Source: Syngnathus acus
Taxonomy: Eukaryota; Chordata; Actinopteri; Syngnathiformes; Syngnathidae
NCBI RefSeq assembly: GCF_901709675.1
Contig: NC_051089.1
Location: 310,001 to 374,000 of the forward strand
Direction of reading: 5' to 3'
DNA: 64,000 bases
Under the pieces are notes generated by a model. That model saw nothing but the letters and a program-made list of their open reading frames with translations. It was not told the DNA's origin and searched no databases. Positions 18,287 through 30,489 of the stretch are shown here, piece by piece (within the stretch, counting starts at the first letter, position 1; every line of letters begins with the position of its first letter). The translations under genes were made by a program, and so were the position numbers.

Positions 18287-20046
18287 TCAGCCAGCCTGCT
18301 GCCTTTGTGCTAGGAGTCGCGCGGGAGGCGCAGTGTCGTCGTTGGAGGTGGCGACGCTGAGCGCCGACGTTCCGGTGGCAGACTTTGCCCGGCGGCAGCG
18401 TCTGGCGCTGCACGCGTGGCCGCCGGCAGATGTGGACGGACGCTTTGACGTGGGCGTGGTGGTGTCCTTCGGGTGTTTGCTCCACCAAACATTCATTGAC
18501 AAGTTTGCTTGGTAAGGAAGATGGCTGAGCATTTCTTTTCTTTTCCTTTGGCTGCTGGCTACTAATCCGCTTGGCCAGTCAATTGTTGCGCATTTTTGCT
18601 TCAACATTTGGCCTTTTCAATAGTTTGTTCAATGTCAAATCTTGGGCCGCGTGGCATCCTGTCTGTCTGTCATTCTTTTTTTTTGTGCGTGTGTGTCAGT
18701 GGCATCCTAAATGTCCATCCCAGCCTTCTGCCTCGGTGGCGCGGTCCGGCGCCAATCTTCCACACCATCCTCAACGGAGACACCGTGACGGGCGTGACCA
18801 TCATGCAGATACGTGCTCGCAGGTGAAAACGATGCGACTTTTTTTTTGTTTGTTTTTTCCAGCGCCAGACGATAGCAGCTTGAAACCGGAGCGTTTTGTG
18901 TTTGGAAAACGCCAACGGGGAAGCCCGCTTAGCTTAGCGCTAACAATGGCAGCCAGCTCCTAATGCCGCCGTCCGTCCCTTTGCTCTGTCTTGCGTTCAG
19001 ATTCGACGAGGGTCCCATCCTGAACCAGGCTCTCCACACGGTCCCCGAGACCAGCACGGCCGAGCGGCTCGCCGACGTCCTCGCCGTCAAAGGCGCTCGG
19101 CTGGTCAGTCGCACCTGGGAAACCAGCGGGAGGGCGGTTTTTGCCGTGCGCCTCAGACAAAAGCCTTTTCTGCCAAAGCAGCTCCTGGACACGTTACGGG
19201 ACTTGCCTCGGCGGATGGCCGACAAGCGGGAGCAGAGCCCAACCGGCGCCACCTTCGGTACGAGCCGCTTTCTGCGAGCTCGCCCGAGCGATGCGAGGAC
19301 CGACGCTTGCCGTTTGCCCCCCGACAGCCCCGAAGATCGGCGTCTCCATGAGTTGGATGGTGTGGGAGGAGCACACGTGCCGAGACATCGACCGCCTCTA
19401 CCGAGCCATCGGATGGCGGGTGGGTGGTCCCGTCCATGGGGCCAAACGTGGCGTTGGCCGGCCAGTCACCATTTGATATCATCCTCCAACGTGCCCGTAA
19501 TGTTTGTCATTGCGCAGATCCCTCTGAGGACCACGTGGATGGGTCGCACCGTCAAGCTTGTGGACTTTGCCGGGAGGTGCCACATCTCCTTTGCAGGCCG
19601 GTCTCGCCGCCCGCCGTCTTTGTGTGGTTTCCCCTCCCCTCCCGTCCAGACGGCGCTCATTGGGCCTTTTCTTCTCACTCAGACGCGAGCGAGGAGCGGA
19701 CGCCGGGGCGGGTGAGCTTTCACAAGGAGTCCGACACGCTGGCCGTGCGCTGCAAGGTGATTGGCTCGCTCCCACGCTGGTCACCTAGCCAGCGGTGTCA
19801 TGGAGTGACAAATCAAGGCTTCAGAAAGGTCCTCTGCTCCTTTTGTCTCTCCAGGACGGCTGGGTGGCCTTCAAGGCGGTGATCCTGAACAAGCGTCTGA
19901 CAGCGGCCGACTTTTACAACGGTTACTTGCACCAGACGCTGAGGCGGCCTGGCGGCCTGGCGGCCCGGGACTCTGCCGCTGCCGCCTTCGTCAGCCCTCC
20001 GTCGACCAGACCGCCTGACGTCGGCAAACGTCTGCATCGCGATTGA
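17663..20046 (+). CDS. mtfmt: Mitochondrial methionyl-tRNA formyltransferase
   Basis: MTFMT formylates initiator Met-tRNA with 10-formyl-THF in the mitochondrial matrix. Exons: 17663-17886, 18314-18511, 18700-18822, 19001-19257, 19328-19419, 19518-19576, 19690-19756 (acceptor uncertain), 19855-20046; total 1212 nt, 403 aa (human 389). The start at 17663 gives an Arg-rich, acid-poor mitochondrial presequence, then [17 protein letters not shown]. The catalytic loop [15 protein letters not shown] carries Asn145 and His147, and FDEGPIL carries Asp184. The C-terminal domain includes [14 protein letters not shown] and [15 protein letters not shown]. The exon 6/7 join keeps frame only if the acceptor seven bases after the obvious cag is used, or if a one-base frameshift is present. 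It lies beside slc51b, as in human. Confidence 0.92.
18165..18232 (-). mobile_element. hAT-like repeat terminal fragment in mtfmt intron 1
   Basis: The stretch ccacataaaatgatttggcg, ggccc, then ggcctggagtttgacaccta matches the end of the repeat family at 14130-14400 and 47555-47825. Only the end is left. Confidence 0.55.
18250..18297. repeat. (CCAG)n/(TCAG)n run in mtfmt intron 1
   Basis: About eleven four-base units lie 15-60 bp upstream of the exon 2 acceptor. Confidence 0.85.
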
Positions 20047-20163
20047 CGACGGGAAGAGTCGCTTTTTGGGTGACGAGGCTCCACTCTCCTGGCGGTGCCG
20101 GTATGAAGTTCTCGCCTTCGGAAGGGTACAGTCCGTCATTTTGGAGTGGGGTGCTGCTAGCCG

Positions 20164-20194
20164 CCGCCAGGGGGCGCCGCCGCCAGGGGGCGCC
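20164..20194 (+). promoter_or_regulatory. Two tandem CTCF-like motifs, plus orientation
   Basis: CCGCCAGGGGGCGCC occurs identically at 20164-20178 and 20180-20194, a 16-bp period. Each matches the CTCF core (CC-N-S-YAG-R-K-GGC). They lie 118 bp past the mtfmt stop. Confidence 0.6.
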
Positions 20195-20880
20195 GCCGCC
20201 TGATGTCTTTTGCACATAAAAAAAGTTAAGTCCCAATGAGCGTGACACACACACACACACATCTGGGTGTGGTGAAATTTGTCCTCTGCATTGAACCCAC
20301 GATCATACCTTGAAAATTGTTTGAAAGACGATGGGCATACGTGACACAAAATAGTCAAATGAATGACGCTAGTCTGTTCAAAAAGTGGTTTTTCGTCAGC
20401 AAAACACCTTATTTATAATCATTCTCTTCGATTTTCCTTTTTTCACCCTACTATTTTCAGGCGTCCTCATTTTGTATGTCAGCCCTTTTTCGACGTTGGG
20501 CAACATCACAACTTGTCTCGTATTCGTTCGACGCTTCCCCCCCATTTTTGTTTTGGATCAGTCTTTGTCTGCAGCAGCAGCAGCATTCATAGGCCTTTTT
20601 ATTCTTTCTGTCTTCATCACCCGCTTTTATTTGTATCCTTCACACCACACGTCAACAAAGACACTTTAGTTTGCGTGCTTTTATTAGGAATGTGCACATA
20701 TTCTCTCAGCCTCAAACAAACTTTAGTTTGCAACAAAAAACAACAACACAAGGTCTCAAAGCAAGTTGAGGAGTAAAGTGTTTGGGAAATGGGACACTAG
20801 CGAGCCTTGAATCGGGAAAGCCATTGGAAATGTTAGTTACACATTCAACAAATGGATGAGAACAAAGCCCAAAAAACTTT

Positions 20881-20902
20881 GGGGGGGGGGGGGGGGGGGG
20901 GG
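20881..20902. repeat. Poly-G/poly-C tract
   Basis: At least 22 consecutive G, able to form G-quadruplexes. It lies 20 bp before a CTCF-like site. A similar run lies near 41479-41497. Confidence 0.9.
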
Positions 20903-20921
20903 ACTTGCCATCGCGATTAGC

Positions 20922-20936
20922 GGCGCCCTCTAGGGG
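20922..20936 (-). promoter_or_regulatory. CTCF-like motif, minus orientation
   Basis: ggcgccctctagggg reads CCCCTAGAGGGCGCC on the minus strand, close to the CTCF core. It faces the two plus-oriented motifs 730 bp upstream. A weaker match, CCAGCAGGTGGCC, occurs on the minus strand near 21602-21614. Confidence 0.55.
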
Positions 20937-21789
20937 ACAAAAAAAAGTTCCACTTGGAACAAAATCCCTCAGCTTGCAAAATGTCAACACTTGTTTCATA
21001 AGTGATAAATGAAAGTCTCCATGTATCCTAAGGTCTTTTTCTAGTTGTAGAATGACCGCCATCTTTTGAAGTCAACACGCTCGGATGAACGGGCCATCGG
21101 GTTACGATGGCGACGCAATTCCCAAAAAACACTTCCCTTGCCGACGCAATTCCCAAAATACACTTCCCTTTCCGCCGCCGTCTTGTTAAAAGTCACCATG
21201 TGCGGACTGAGTGACGTTCAACAAATACCAACGTGCCAATCACATTGCAGTTGGATAGTTTGCAAAAGGCCGCCATCTTTACCGTCCCTTGGTGGTTGCC
21301 AGTAAAAGTCTCAAACGCATGGCAGTTCCATCTTTCTGACCGAGCAAACATTTGATCAAACGTTCCAGTTCATCCTTCGTGACTTCCCCTGCCGCCGCCG
21401 CCCATAAATCAAAGCATTTATCAAAAGTGTGCTAAATGAGTAAAGAGATATGTATCATATTTAGGTCCGTTAAATTGGCGACAACCTAATGTAATGAAAT
21501 GTGGGTTAATTCAAATGGCCATAAATCATGAGTAGCGTCGGTGGACTGGACAGCCGTGTAACAAAATTATTTCAGTTAAAAAAAAAAAACGTGAGCAGCG
21601 TGGCCACCTGCTGGCCTGGCAGATACACTGCTTCACTTTAGTTTAGGAAGTAGTAGTAAAAATGTTTTAGTGATTAGTGGGTGTTGTCACGGAAACCGTG
21701 AAGCAGCCCGTCATCCGGCGCTCGGGAGACTTGCTGCCTTTTGGCCCGGTTAGCAAACTTCCTGTTGCGGGAAGTCTGTCTTGAGGCTT

Positions 21790-24700
21790 TCACACGCTGC
21801 CGTCGGCAAAATCCCGACGCGCAAATCCTTTCTGAAAGAGAAGAAAAGATGAAATAGCGGCGGCAATGGTACAACATTTGGGAGTGCCAAAGGCTGACCT
21901 CAAAGGCTGACCTCAAACCCTGCCCGAGCTTCGTTTGACACCCTGATTTGACCTGCCCTTGCCTCCAAAGCTTCATAGATAAGCCTAACGCCATCTCGAA
22001 AGCTGGGTCGGAAATGCCGACATTTCACGACTTTGCCATTAAAAGATGAATCCGTAACTTGAAAGCTTCATCTGAAAGCCTAATTGTGCGTTCAGCCAGA
22101 GCCTCAGCCTTGCTGAAGGCTTTAAAACCTCGGCGGGCCAAGGGGCGGGCCAGTTTTGCCGACTTCGAGAAAAGAGGCAGCCCGTTCCTTTTGTTTTCTC
22201 AGAACGTTCCCCAGATTCAACGAAAATCAGGGTGGGCAGGGCAGGGCAGGGCAGGGCAGACAACCAATGGGAAAGCGGCCCGCTGGCTGTCCACAAACAT
22301 CTGGACATGCATGCGCAACACAAAACTCAAGGTGAAAACACCTTTTGTTCAGTAAAAGGCTTTGGAAAAAAGCAAAAGTGAAAGGAAAGCTTCCGTTTGT
22401 CACACTAGAGTCGGACAGAGCGTTGTTTGTTTGCCTGGCTGCGCTTGCTTCCGGGTGGGATGCCGTGAGATGTGCTTAATCCCCAAAAAAGACATGCGAC
22501 GCCTCAGTCTGGGTTGCGCAATCTTTGCCGATTCGCTCGGCCCCGCCTGGCGTGTTTGCCGCCGCCGCCACTCGAGCGTGTCGCTTCGTTGCGACCTTCA
22601 TCTTGCCTCCTCTTTTCTTCACACATGCGTGTGAACAAAAGAAACACCAAGGCCGGGTCGGGTCGGTTCGCATCGTATCTCACTTTTATTGGGGCGCAAC
22701 GCCTCTTTTGGCCTGTGTGCTGACTTGACATGTGAATGACGTGAAGCTAAAAAGAGCAATTGTGTGCATTTTTGGATCAGGTCTTCAGTTCAGAGGAGAA
22801 CAAGGAGAAGAAAAAAAAAAAAAAAAAGCCTCCAACACACTGGCCTTACTGTACCCTAACGCGCGCGCACACACACACACACACACAGAGTCAGTGTGCG
22901 TGCGTTGCCGGGAGGGAGGGGTTGGTGCCGCGGCAACCAGATGTCCGCAGCGCCCTTGTTCTCACACAAAGCTTCATTCTGGAGAATTCCTCCTAAATCA
23001 CGGGTACGGCTTTCACAGACAAGACAAAAAAAAAAAACATGTCCCGTGTAGCCCCGCCCTCTGCTCCCGACCGTCTGCGCTCCAAACTCTTCACGGCCGG
23101 CAAACTTCCAAAGCCCTAACCTGAGGTTGCAATCCTAATTTGTAGCTCCTGAGCGATCCGGTTTGCTTGACCCTCGTTTCCCACCCTGGCCACCCGCGGC
23201 TACTTCAGAACGCACGGGGCGTTAATGGCCGCCACCGCCGCCAAATTGTGAGCGTGTCTCCAAAGCCGTCTTTCAAAGCCTGGCCGGCCGGCGCGCTTGA
23301 AGCTTGACTTTGGAAGCTTGTGCCCCATTTCAAAGGTTGTCTCACCAGTTTGTAGTCTTTGTGCAGTTTGCTATACTGGAACATGTTGCAGAGAACAGTG
23401 GATGCCGCTCTGGAAGCTTTCAGACCGCCGGAGCTAGCGCAAAGCACACACACACACACACACACACAAAGTGACAAAGCGTGAGAAGCAGTGAGCATAA
23501 CGAGGAGGAAATTCCAAAGCCGCATTAGCCAGAAGCCATTAGCGACAATTACTGTGGTGTGTGTGGAGCCGCCCGGCGCTTCCACCTTCGCTGTAGTCCG
23601 CTATCGGAATCGAAAAAAAACAATGAAAGATGTCCAGGGAAGATATCTTTTCAGGGTGCGGGCGCAGCTAATTGCTCTCCCGGCTCACATTCCGGACGAC
23701 AGGCAACGCTGCTCCGGAACCTTTCGGGCCAGTTAATCGCTAGCTAGCGGGGTCGAAACGGGCCTCATAATCGAGATGAACAATCTTGCGGTTGCGGGGG
23801 GGGGGCTCAGGCCAGTCTTTCCACGTTTTGAGCAATTATCTTGAAAGGTCTCATTTGCTTCCAGACAAACGGATCTCTCGGTTCATCTTGAGTGCAGCGG
23901 CTGGTTGAAGCTAAGGTTTGCTGTCATCTTAGCTAATTTCCACGAGGCCAAATTTTGGGTGAGCCTGCCTGCCTGCCTACCTGTTGTCGTGGGACGTCTT
24001 GATGCCCACCAGCTTGGGCAGGCCGTTGAAGTAGGCGATGTCGCGGGCTGCCAGTGAGCTGCAGGTGACCAAGTGATTGAGGGCGCCGCAGATGTTGACC
24101 ACCACCTCGCCGGACGGTGTCTTCTGAAGCCCGTCGCCGGGCAGCTTGGACACCAGGACGTTCACCATGTTCTTGGCTGCACCCAAAAACAGAGGGAGGG
24201 AGGGAGGTTGGGAGGAGCGCAGCGCCACAATGCATCAGCACACGCTCGGTCAGGTGTTCCGTCAGACCGCTCTGTCGCAGCTAGGCGGGCGGCCATTTTG
24301 CCGACAAGTGAAAAAAGGACCGAGCGCGCGCGCACCGACGGACGGACGTGCATTTTCAGTGGCGTAGCCAAGCCGGGGCGGCGCCCCGGTTAGGACTCCC
24401 TGCGCCCCGGTTGAAAAAAATCGAGCTTTTTCGATTCTTCATTTTCATGCCGTTTTTTTCTTTCGGTCTTGCGCGAATGTGCTTGCGCTATTCTATGTGC
24501 GCGATGTTATCCATTCACCGTTTGCCTCCCGGACCCGGATGTTGTTTTAGCGATCAGCGAACGGCGTGGGTGATGTTCGATTTTTTTTCCTGTGGCCGCG
24601 CGCCCCTACTGGAAAAATTCCTGGCTACGCCACTGTGCATTTTGCCCCGTCGGCGTAAGCGTCCTGAACCGGGTCGCTCGCTCGCTCCCTCCGTCTGTCT

Positions 24701-27700
24701 GTCACCCTGGCTCAGACGGTGTCGTGCGTGTTTGCCTTTACTATTTTCGAACAGTAGGTGGCGCTATACACTGAAGAGAGAAACGCAGCCAGCATGCATT
24801 GGGACCATGTGTTATGCAAGACGGCAGCTAATTAATGAGCTCAAAGACGGAAAATGAGGAAGCGCGCGACTGACCCACGAGGTCCTTGTTGGGCGCGTGT
24901 CTGGCCAGGTTCCTCAGCAGGGCGGTGAGCGGTCGCAGCTCGGCCTCGTTGTCGTTGTCCAGCAGGTCCAGCAGGCCGGGCAGCATCCGCTCTTGCTCCA
25001 GGACCACCGCGCTCAGCAGCGCCGGCCACTGAGAGGAGCCACAGCAGCCGCGCTCAGAGCTAGCCGAGATGACACCGCGCCGGCCTGCCAGCCAGCCAGC
25101 CAGCCAGCAAACCTTTGGCGTACCCTGCCGTCTCCGGCAGTGAGGTTCTGCAGCGCCCCCACGGCCGCCTCCCTGCTGGCGGAGGTGCTCTCGGCGCTCT
25201 GGAGGAGCCGCTTGTACAGCGCCACCACCCGCGGGTGCCACAGCCACTCGGCACCGCGCGCTTCTCGCGACGCCTCCGACATGATGGCCAAGCTCTGCTG
25301 CCGCTGCTGCTGCTGCTGCGTGCGCACACACACACACACACACACACACACTGGAAGGATGCAGTGACACACCAGCCCGCTTTTGGGCTATAGGTGACCT
25401 TGCAACGACAGACGAGCATTCCGTCGTTTGCAGTGTTTGATTCTTTGCGTGCCCGAGTTAGTCACTTTTTTGTTCTTTTTCATGTATGGGACCGAATGGA
25501 CACGCAATTGGTTTGGAGCTGCCGCTAGCATATGCGCCGTGGTGTCATAAAGACGGACCAAAAGAGAAGGAAGCGTTTGACAACTTGGTAAGCTGCTGTA
25601 ATATGAGCCACTTTTGACTGAGCACATGAGTACGATTATCTTGTCTGTCTAGACGAGTTACTCCACCGTTTGTGCTCGCACGTCCGTTTGAAGTATTGCT
25701 GTTAGTTTGCGTAGCCCATCGATGGCGTTTTGTATTGGCAAAGTGGACGGATGGGAGGGCGGCGTTGTTCACGTGGGCACTTTGTATGCCAGCCGGCTGT
25801 TGTTGCCAGTAATTGGACCTTTGCTGGCCTCACTTGTTCTGGCGCAAGGCGATCCGCTTCTCGGCTTTCTATCACTTCCCCTCCTCCTCCTCCGAAAGAG
25901 AGAGGACACCTCCTGAAGCTTGAGCCCGCAATGGGGCGGGTGGGGGAGAGAGAGAAGGGCTTGCCACCTTCATTGAGATGCATTCAGGGCCAAGGCGGCT
26001 CGCGCTAAGCTAAGGCTTGCAATGGGCTCACATTCCCAATCTTGTGTTACCCGAAAGTAGTTTCTGTGCGCGTTTGCAAAGACTCTTTAAAAACAAATTC
26101 CCATCGACGCTCGTTCACGTTTGGCCCGTGTCCGTGGACTCGGGCCCGCTCACCTCCACGTTCTTCTTGCCGTACATGGGGAAGCAGCCCACGGCCTGGG
26201 CGTCCCTGGAGGCGGAGCCTCTGCCGGGACCCTCCAGCCGAAGTCGCACCGAGTGGGGCAGCTCCGAGTAAAGCTGGTAGGACAGATTTCGCAGCACGCA
26301 CACCGAGTTCTCCAAACCCTGAAGCAGAAGAGCCAGAAGATGAAGAGGAGCAAGAAGAAGAAGCATCGGATCTTGTCGTTACCTTGTCGTCGGCGCCGAC
26401 TTCCTGCTGGATGTAAGACACCAGCGAGTCCACCAGACCCGACGTGTCCCTCATCTTCTCTCTCGTCCTCTGGTTGACCGAGCTCAAGTTTCTGCACAGA
26501 CGCGTCGGTCGGACAAACGCGCTGATGTCTCAAAACAGGGCAAGGTCCGTGGGCAAGGTCCGTGGGCAAGGTCCGTGGGCAAGGTCCGTGGGCAAGGTCC
26601 TTGGGCCAGGTCCTTGGGCCAGGCCCGTGGACGAGGCCCGCGGACGAGGCCCGCGGACGAGGGCCGTGACACGTACCTGAGGCATCCGGTGGCGTTGTTG
26701 AAGATGTCTTTCTCGGAGGGGCTGAGCGGGATGCTGGCACAAAGAGGGATCAGAACTTTGCTGCTCAGCTCTGCCAAAGCTTCTCTGCACAGCTTCTCCT
26801 TCAGGTTGTCTCTGGACGACAGGTTCCACAGCACGCCTGCCGGCGGGACCTCACGTTAGTGCGCCGTTAGCATCGGGCGCGTCCTCTATCCGCGTGGGTC
26901 GCCGCGCAATCGGGACGGATAACCTGTGATGTTCTTGCGGAGCTCCTCGTCCGGTTCTCCCAAGACGGCCACGAGGCGCGCCACGCCGCCGGCGTCGACG
27001 AGCGCCACCTTGTTGTCGGTGTTCTCGTAGATGAGGTTGCGCGTGGCGCCCGTGGCGAAGCGTAGCACTTCCAAGTTGTCGCTGGAGAAAAGCTGAACCA
27101 GAGCCGGGACGCCTTGGAGAAGGCGCACCTGGCGGGCGGGCGGGCAGCCGGCCGCCACCGCTCGCGTCAACGACGGCAGGCAGGCAGGCGGGCGGGCGGG
27201 CGGGCAGGAAGACGGAGAAATGCGGCGCGAACATAGTACCTGCTTTTTGGAATGGCTGCTATGGTAACACTGGTGCTGAATGTAGGCGGCGCCCAGGATC
27301 TGCAAGGCGGCGTCCGGCTCGCACAAATACCTGACGGCGGTCTGCGCGTCCAGGCCTTGCATCCTGCAATGGCAAGAGGGGAGGAAAGAAGAAAAAAAAA
27401 AGCAACCTTACATTGATGATACCTACATTAGCAAAAGAAAGAAAGATGAAGTTGATGAGGAAAGCCCATTTGTGAGAAGAGAGTAGAGTGGTGGCTTTGG
27501 GCAGACAAAGTCAGAGACAGGCCTCACTCACTCACTCACTCACTCACTCACTCACTCACTCACTCACTCACTCACTCACTCACTCACTCACTCACTCACT
27601 CACTCACTCACTCACTCACTCACTCACTCACTCACTCACTCACTCACTCACTCACTCACTCACTCACTCACTCACTCACCCTGCCAGTTGCTCATTGCTG

Positions 27701-30403
27701 CAAAGGGACGCTCCATCCAACACGTCCAGCCCTTTGCCCACGCTGGCCACGCTGCGCACGGACGCCGCTCGGTGAACGGACGCCGAGGCGGCGCGCTGCG
27801 CGCAGCTGCTGCTTTGGTAGCTGAGAGCGTGGCCGGGCCAGTGCACGTGCCACTGCGGGACGCGCTGACTTCCCTCGCCCCGCAGCGCCCAGCCGTAGGC
27901 GGCGCCGTGCTGTTGTCGGTTGCCGATGCGGCTGATGGTGCGGTGCGAGGGGCCTTTGTAGGTGAAGCGGGTGGGCATCTCCTGGTCGGCCCAGTCGCTG
28001 CCGCCTCGCGGGGCAGCGCCCTGCATGGCGCTGCCCTGCAGGGTGCCGCTGAGGGTGCGCCTCAGGGCGGGCGGCGCCCACGCCACCAGGTTGTCCCCGG
28101 ACACTCCGTGATGGTTGATCTCGGCCTGGCACAGCGACTTGGTGCGGCGGCTGCGGGCGCTGTGAGTTTGGAAGACGCTCTGCTGCGCCACGCTGGCACG
28201 CACCTTGGAGGAGGTCTCCACCGCCGAGCGAGACGAGAAGCCGCCGGAGGGCATGGTGGACACCTGCGGGAAGGTGGAAAGGCAGGTCTCAGGCGTCGCC
28301 CTTGTGAGTGCTCACGGCCAATCAAAGCAACGGGCCAGCCAATCTCCACACACGCACACGGTGGGGCGGGCGGCTTGGAGATCACGGCGCCAAAGCGGCC
28401 CATTTTTGTGCCACCCGTCAAGTTATTCAGCAAAGGTGGCAAATTTCGCCCCATTGGAAGTTGAAAAGCAGGCGGCGTGAAGGGGCTTTTGCATGTCCTC
28501 CTTGACGGGAAGGAAGCGGCGTTTGAAAGCAGGAAGCTGACTTTTGGCCTCCGCATTGTTGCTGCGGCCGGCCGGCCAATCAAAAGCAACTGCTCCGCGT
28601 CCTGTTTGCTCCGGTTTCATTGTTGTGGCTTTAACGACACTTGCACATTACGAGTGCTGAAACTCCAAACGTGAAGACGGTGGGTGGGTGGGTGGAGAGC
28701 GCTTTGCTTTGCTTGGCTTGGCTTGGCTTGGCTTGGCTTTGCTATGGGCATGGCAGCAGGGTGGGTCGGGCTCATGAGCTGCTCCTGCAACTTTTCATTC
28801 TGTTATGTCATGGTGACACGGGGCCAGAATAACAATAATAATAATAATCTGACGCAGTACTCACCGCCATGATGCGGCTGGGCGTGTGGATCATGGATCT
28901 GGAGCTGAAGCCTCTGCCGCTGGGGAGCGCGTACTCGCATGCTGGACACGCAAACAAATGGACACGGGCGTTACTCCGACGGCACTTTTGCCCGCCGCAA
29001 CCTCTCCGAGGAAACGTCCATCACGTTCAAGCCGTAAAAAATGGCAAAATGGCTCTGGACTTTGCTGGAGCATTTCACGTTGCTCAGCCAGACGGGCTTT
29101 TGGGGCTGCTGACGTTCCCAATCATTCCCGAGCCAATTGTTTTATTTTGCGAATGCGTTAGATGTTGTGCTCCTCATAATGCAGACTTTTGTCTGAGATC
29201 TTGTGAGAGAGAGGAAGGTCAGCAGCCCCCACGTCCCAGTCCGGAAGGGAGGGAGGGAGTAGGAGGCTTGGGTGTTAGGGAGGGCCTCCGGGCCGCATGC
29301 TTCGCCGGGGCCTCGCCGGGGCCGGCCGGGTCACGTGTCAAAGCAGGAATGCTCTCACTGCAAAGTGAACGCCGACAGACCGAGTCAACGTAAGAGCGTT
29401 CCCAGACGCGGCGCGCACCGCAGCCTTTGACCTTTTTGCCACAGCTGGTCAGGCGAGTGGCCCTACTGCACGCCACGTCACAATCAATACGGCAACTATC
29501 GCCAATGTCGGTCAACAACCAGTTGCATGCAAAGGCCATCCTTCGTATTTTGCATTTTTATATTGTTGGCCAATTAACGTAACCGCCCAGCTAACGCCTA
29601 GCTACTAGCGCTTAGCCAGCGCCTAGCTAGCGTTTAGCCTGCGCCGTTGGTCAAGCTCTACAATGTTTTCTGCTTCTGTGAATTCTTGAGACGCAGTCGG
29701 TGGTTCGACTTTTTCCTCCTCCGGCACGCTGGGCTCCCGCCGCCGCCGCCGCCGCCAGCCGTGGCAAAAGGCCGCTCGGCCTCTCCCATTTTCCCCTCGG
29801 GCAGGCACGGAGCTGGCTTTGTGCAATGCGGGCAGAAAGGGATCTTCCCACACAAAGGTCCGACGTGATGGAGATTCCGTACTGACTGGTTGCGTGCCTT
29901 TTCTGTTCTCCGCAGTCTGGGAGGAGAAGCTCCCGAGGCAGATAAGGAGCACGGGGAGCTTTTCCAGCCAAGAATGTTAATGGCTCCGCCGACCTCTGGG
30001 GAATGCTGACACGCTTCCTGTTGGGCCTCACACTTGACGTGTGCGCCAGGCGGCGAGGCGAGGAGCGCACTATGTGACTTTACGCCTGCAATTGTGGTGC
30101 CGTGGCTTTACGACGCTGGAGAGCTGCCGCAAACCGCTAATGAGCTTCTCTAAACTGCGAGCGCCACGTCTTCAACACCGCCACCTTGCAGCAACATTGC
30201 GTGTCCATCGGGATGCCCAAACAACCTTGAAACCACGCACTGGCCTGACAAAGAAAGACCTACAAACGTCCAATCGGAGGTCAAGGGTCGACTCATCCGA
30301 TGATAAAAAGAAGTGGTCACTAACAGCTTTCGTTGGCACAAACGCCGTGGCGGCGAGTTCGAGCCAGGATTGAAGCGCCGATGGTGACCCGGCGTCATTG
30401 TAA

Positions 30404-30489
<86 letters not shown>

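Noticed and set aside
27500-27680. CRISPR array
   Set aside because: The window is vertebrate and the repeat is a 4-bp microsatellite without spacers; other tandem repeats are also contiguous.
27488-27775. Ser-Leu-Thr-His repeat protein
   Set aside because: Translation of the (TCAC)n microsatellite in pkp3 intron 3.
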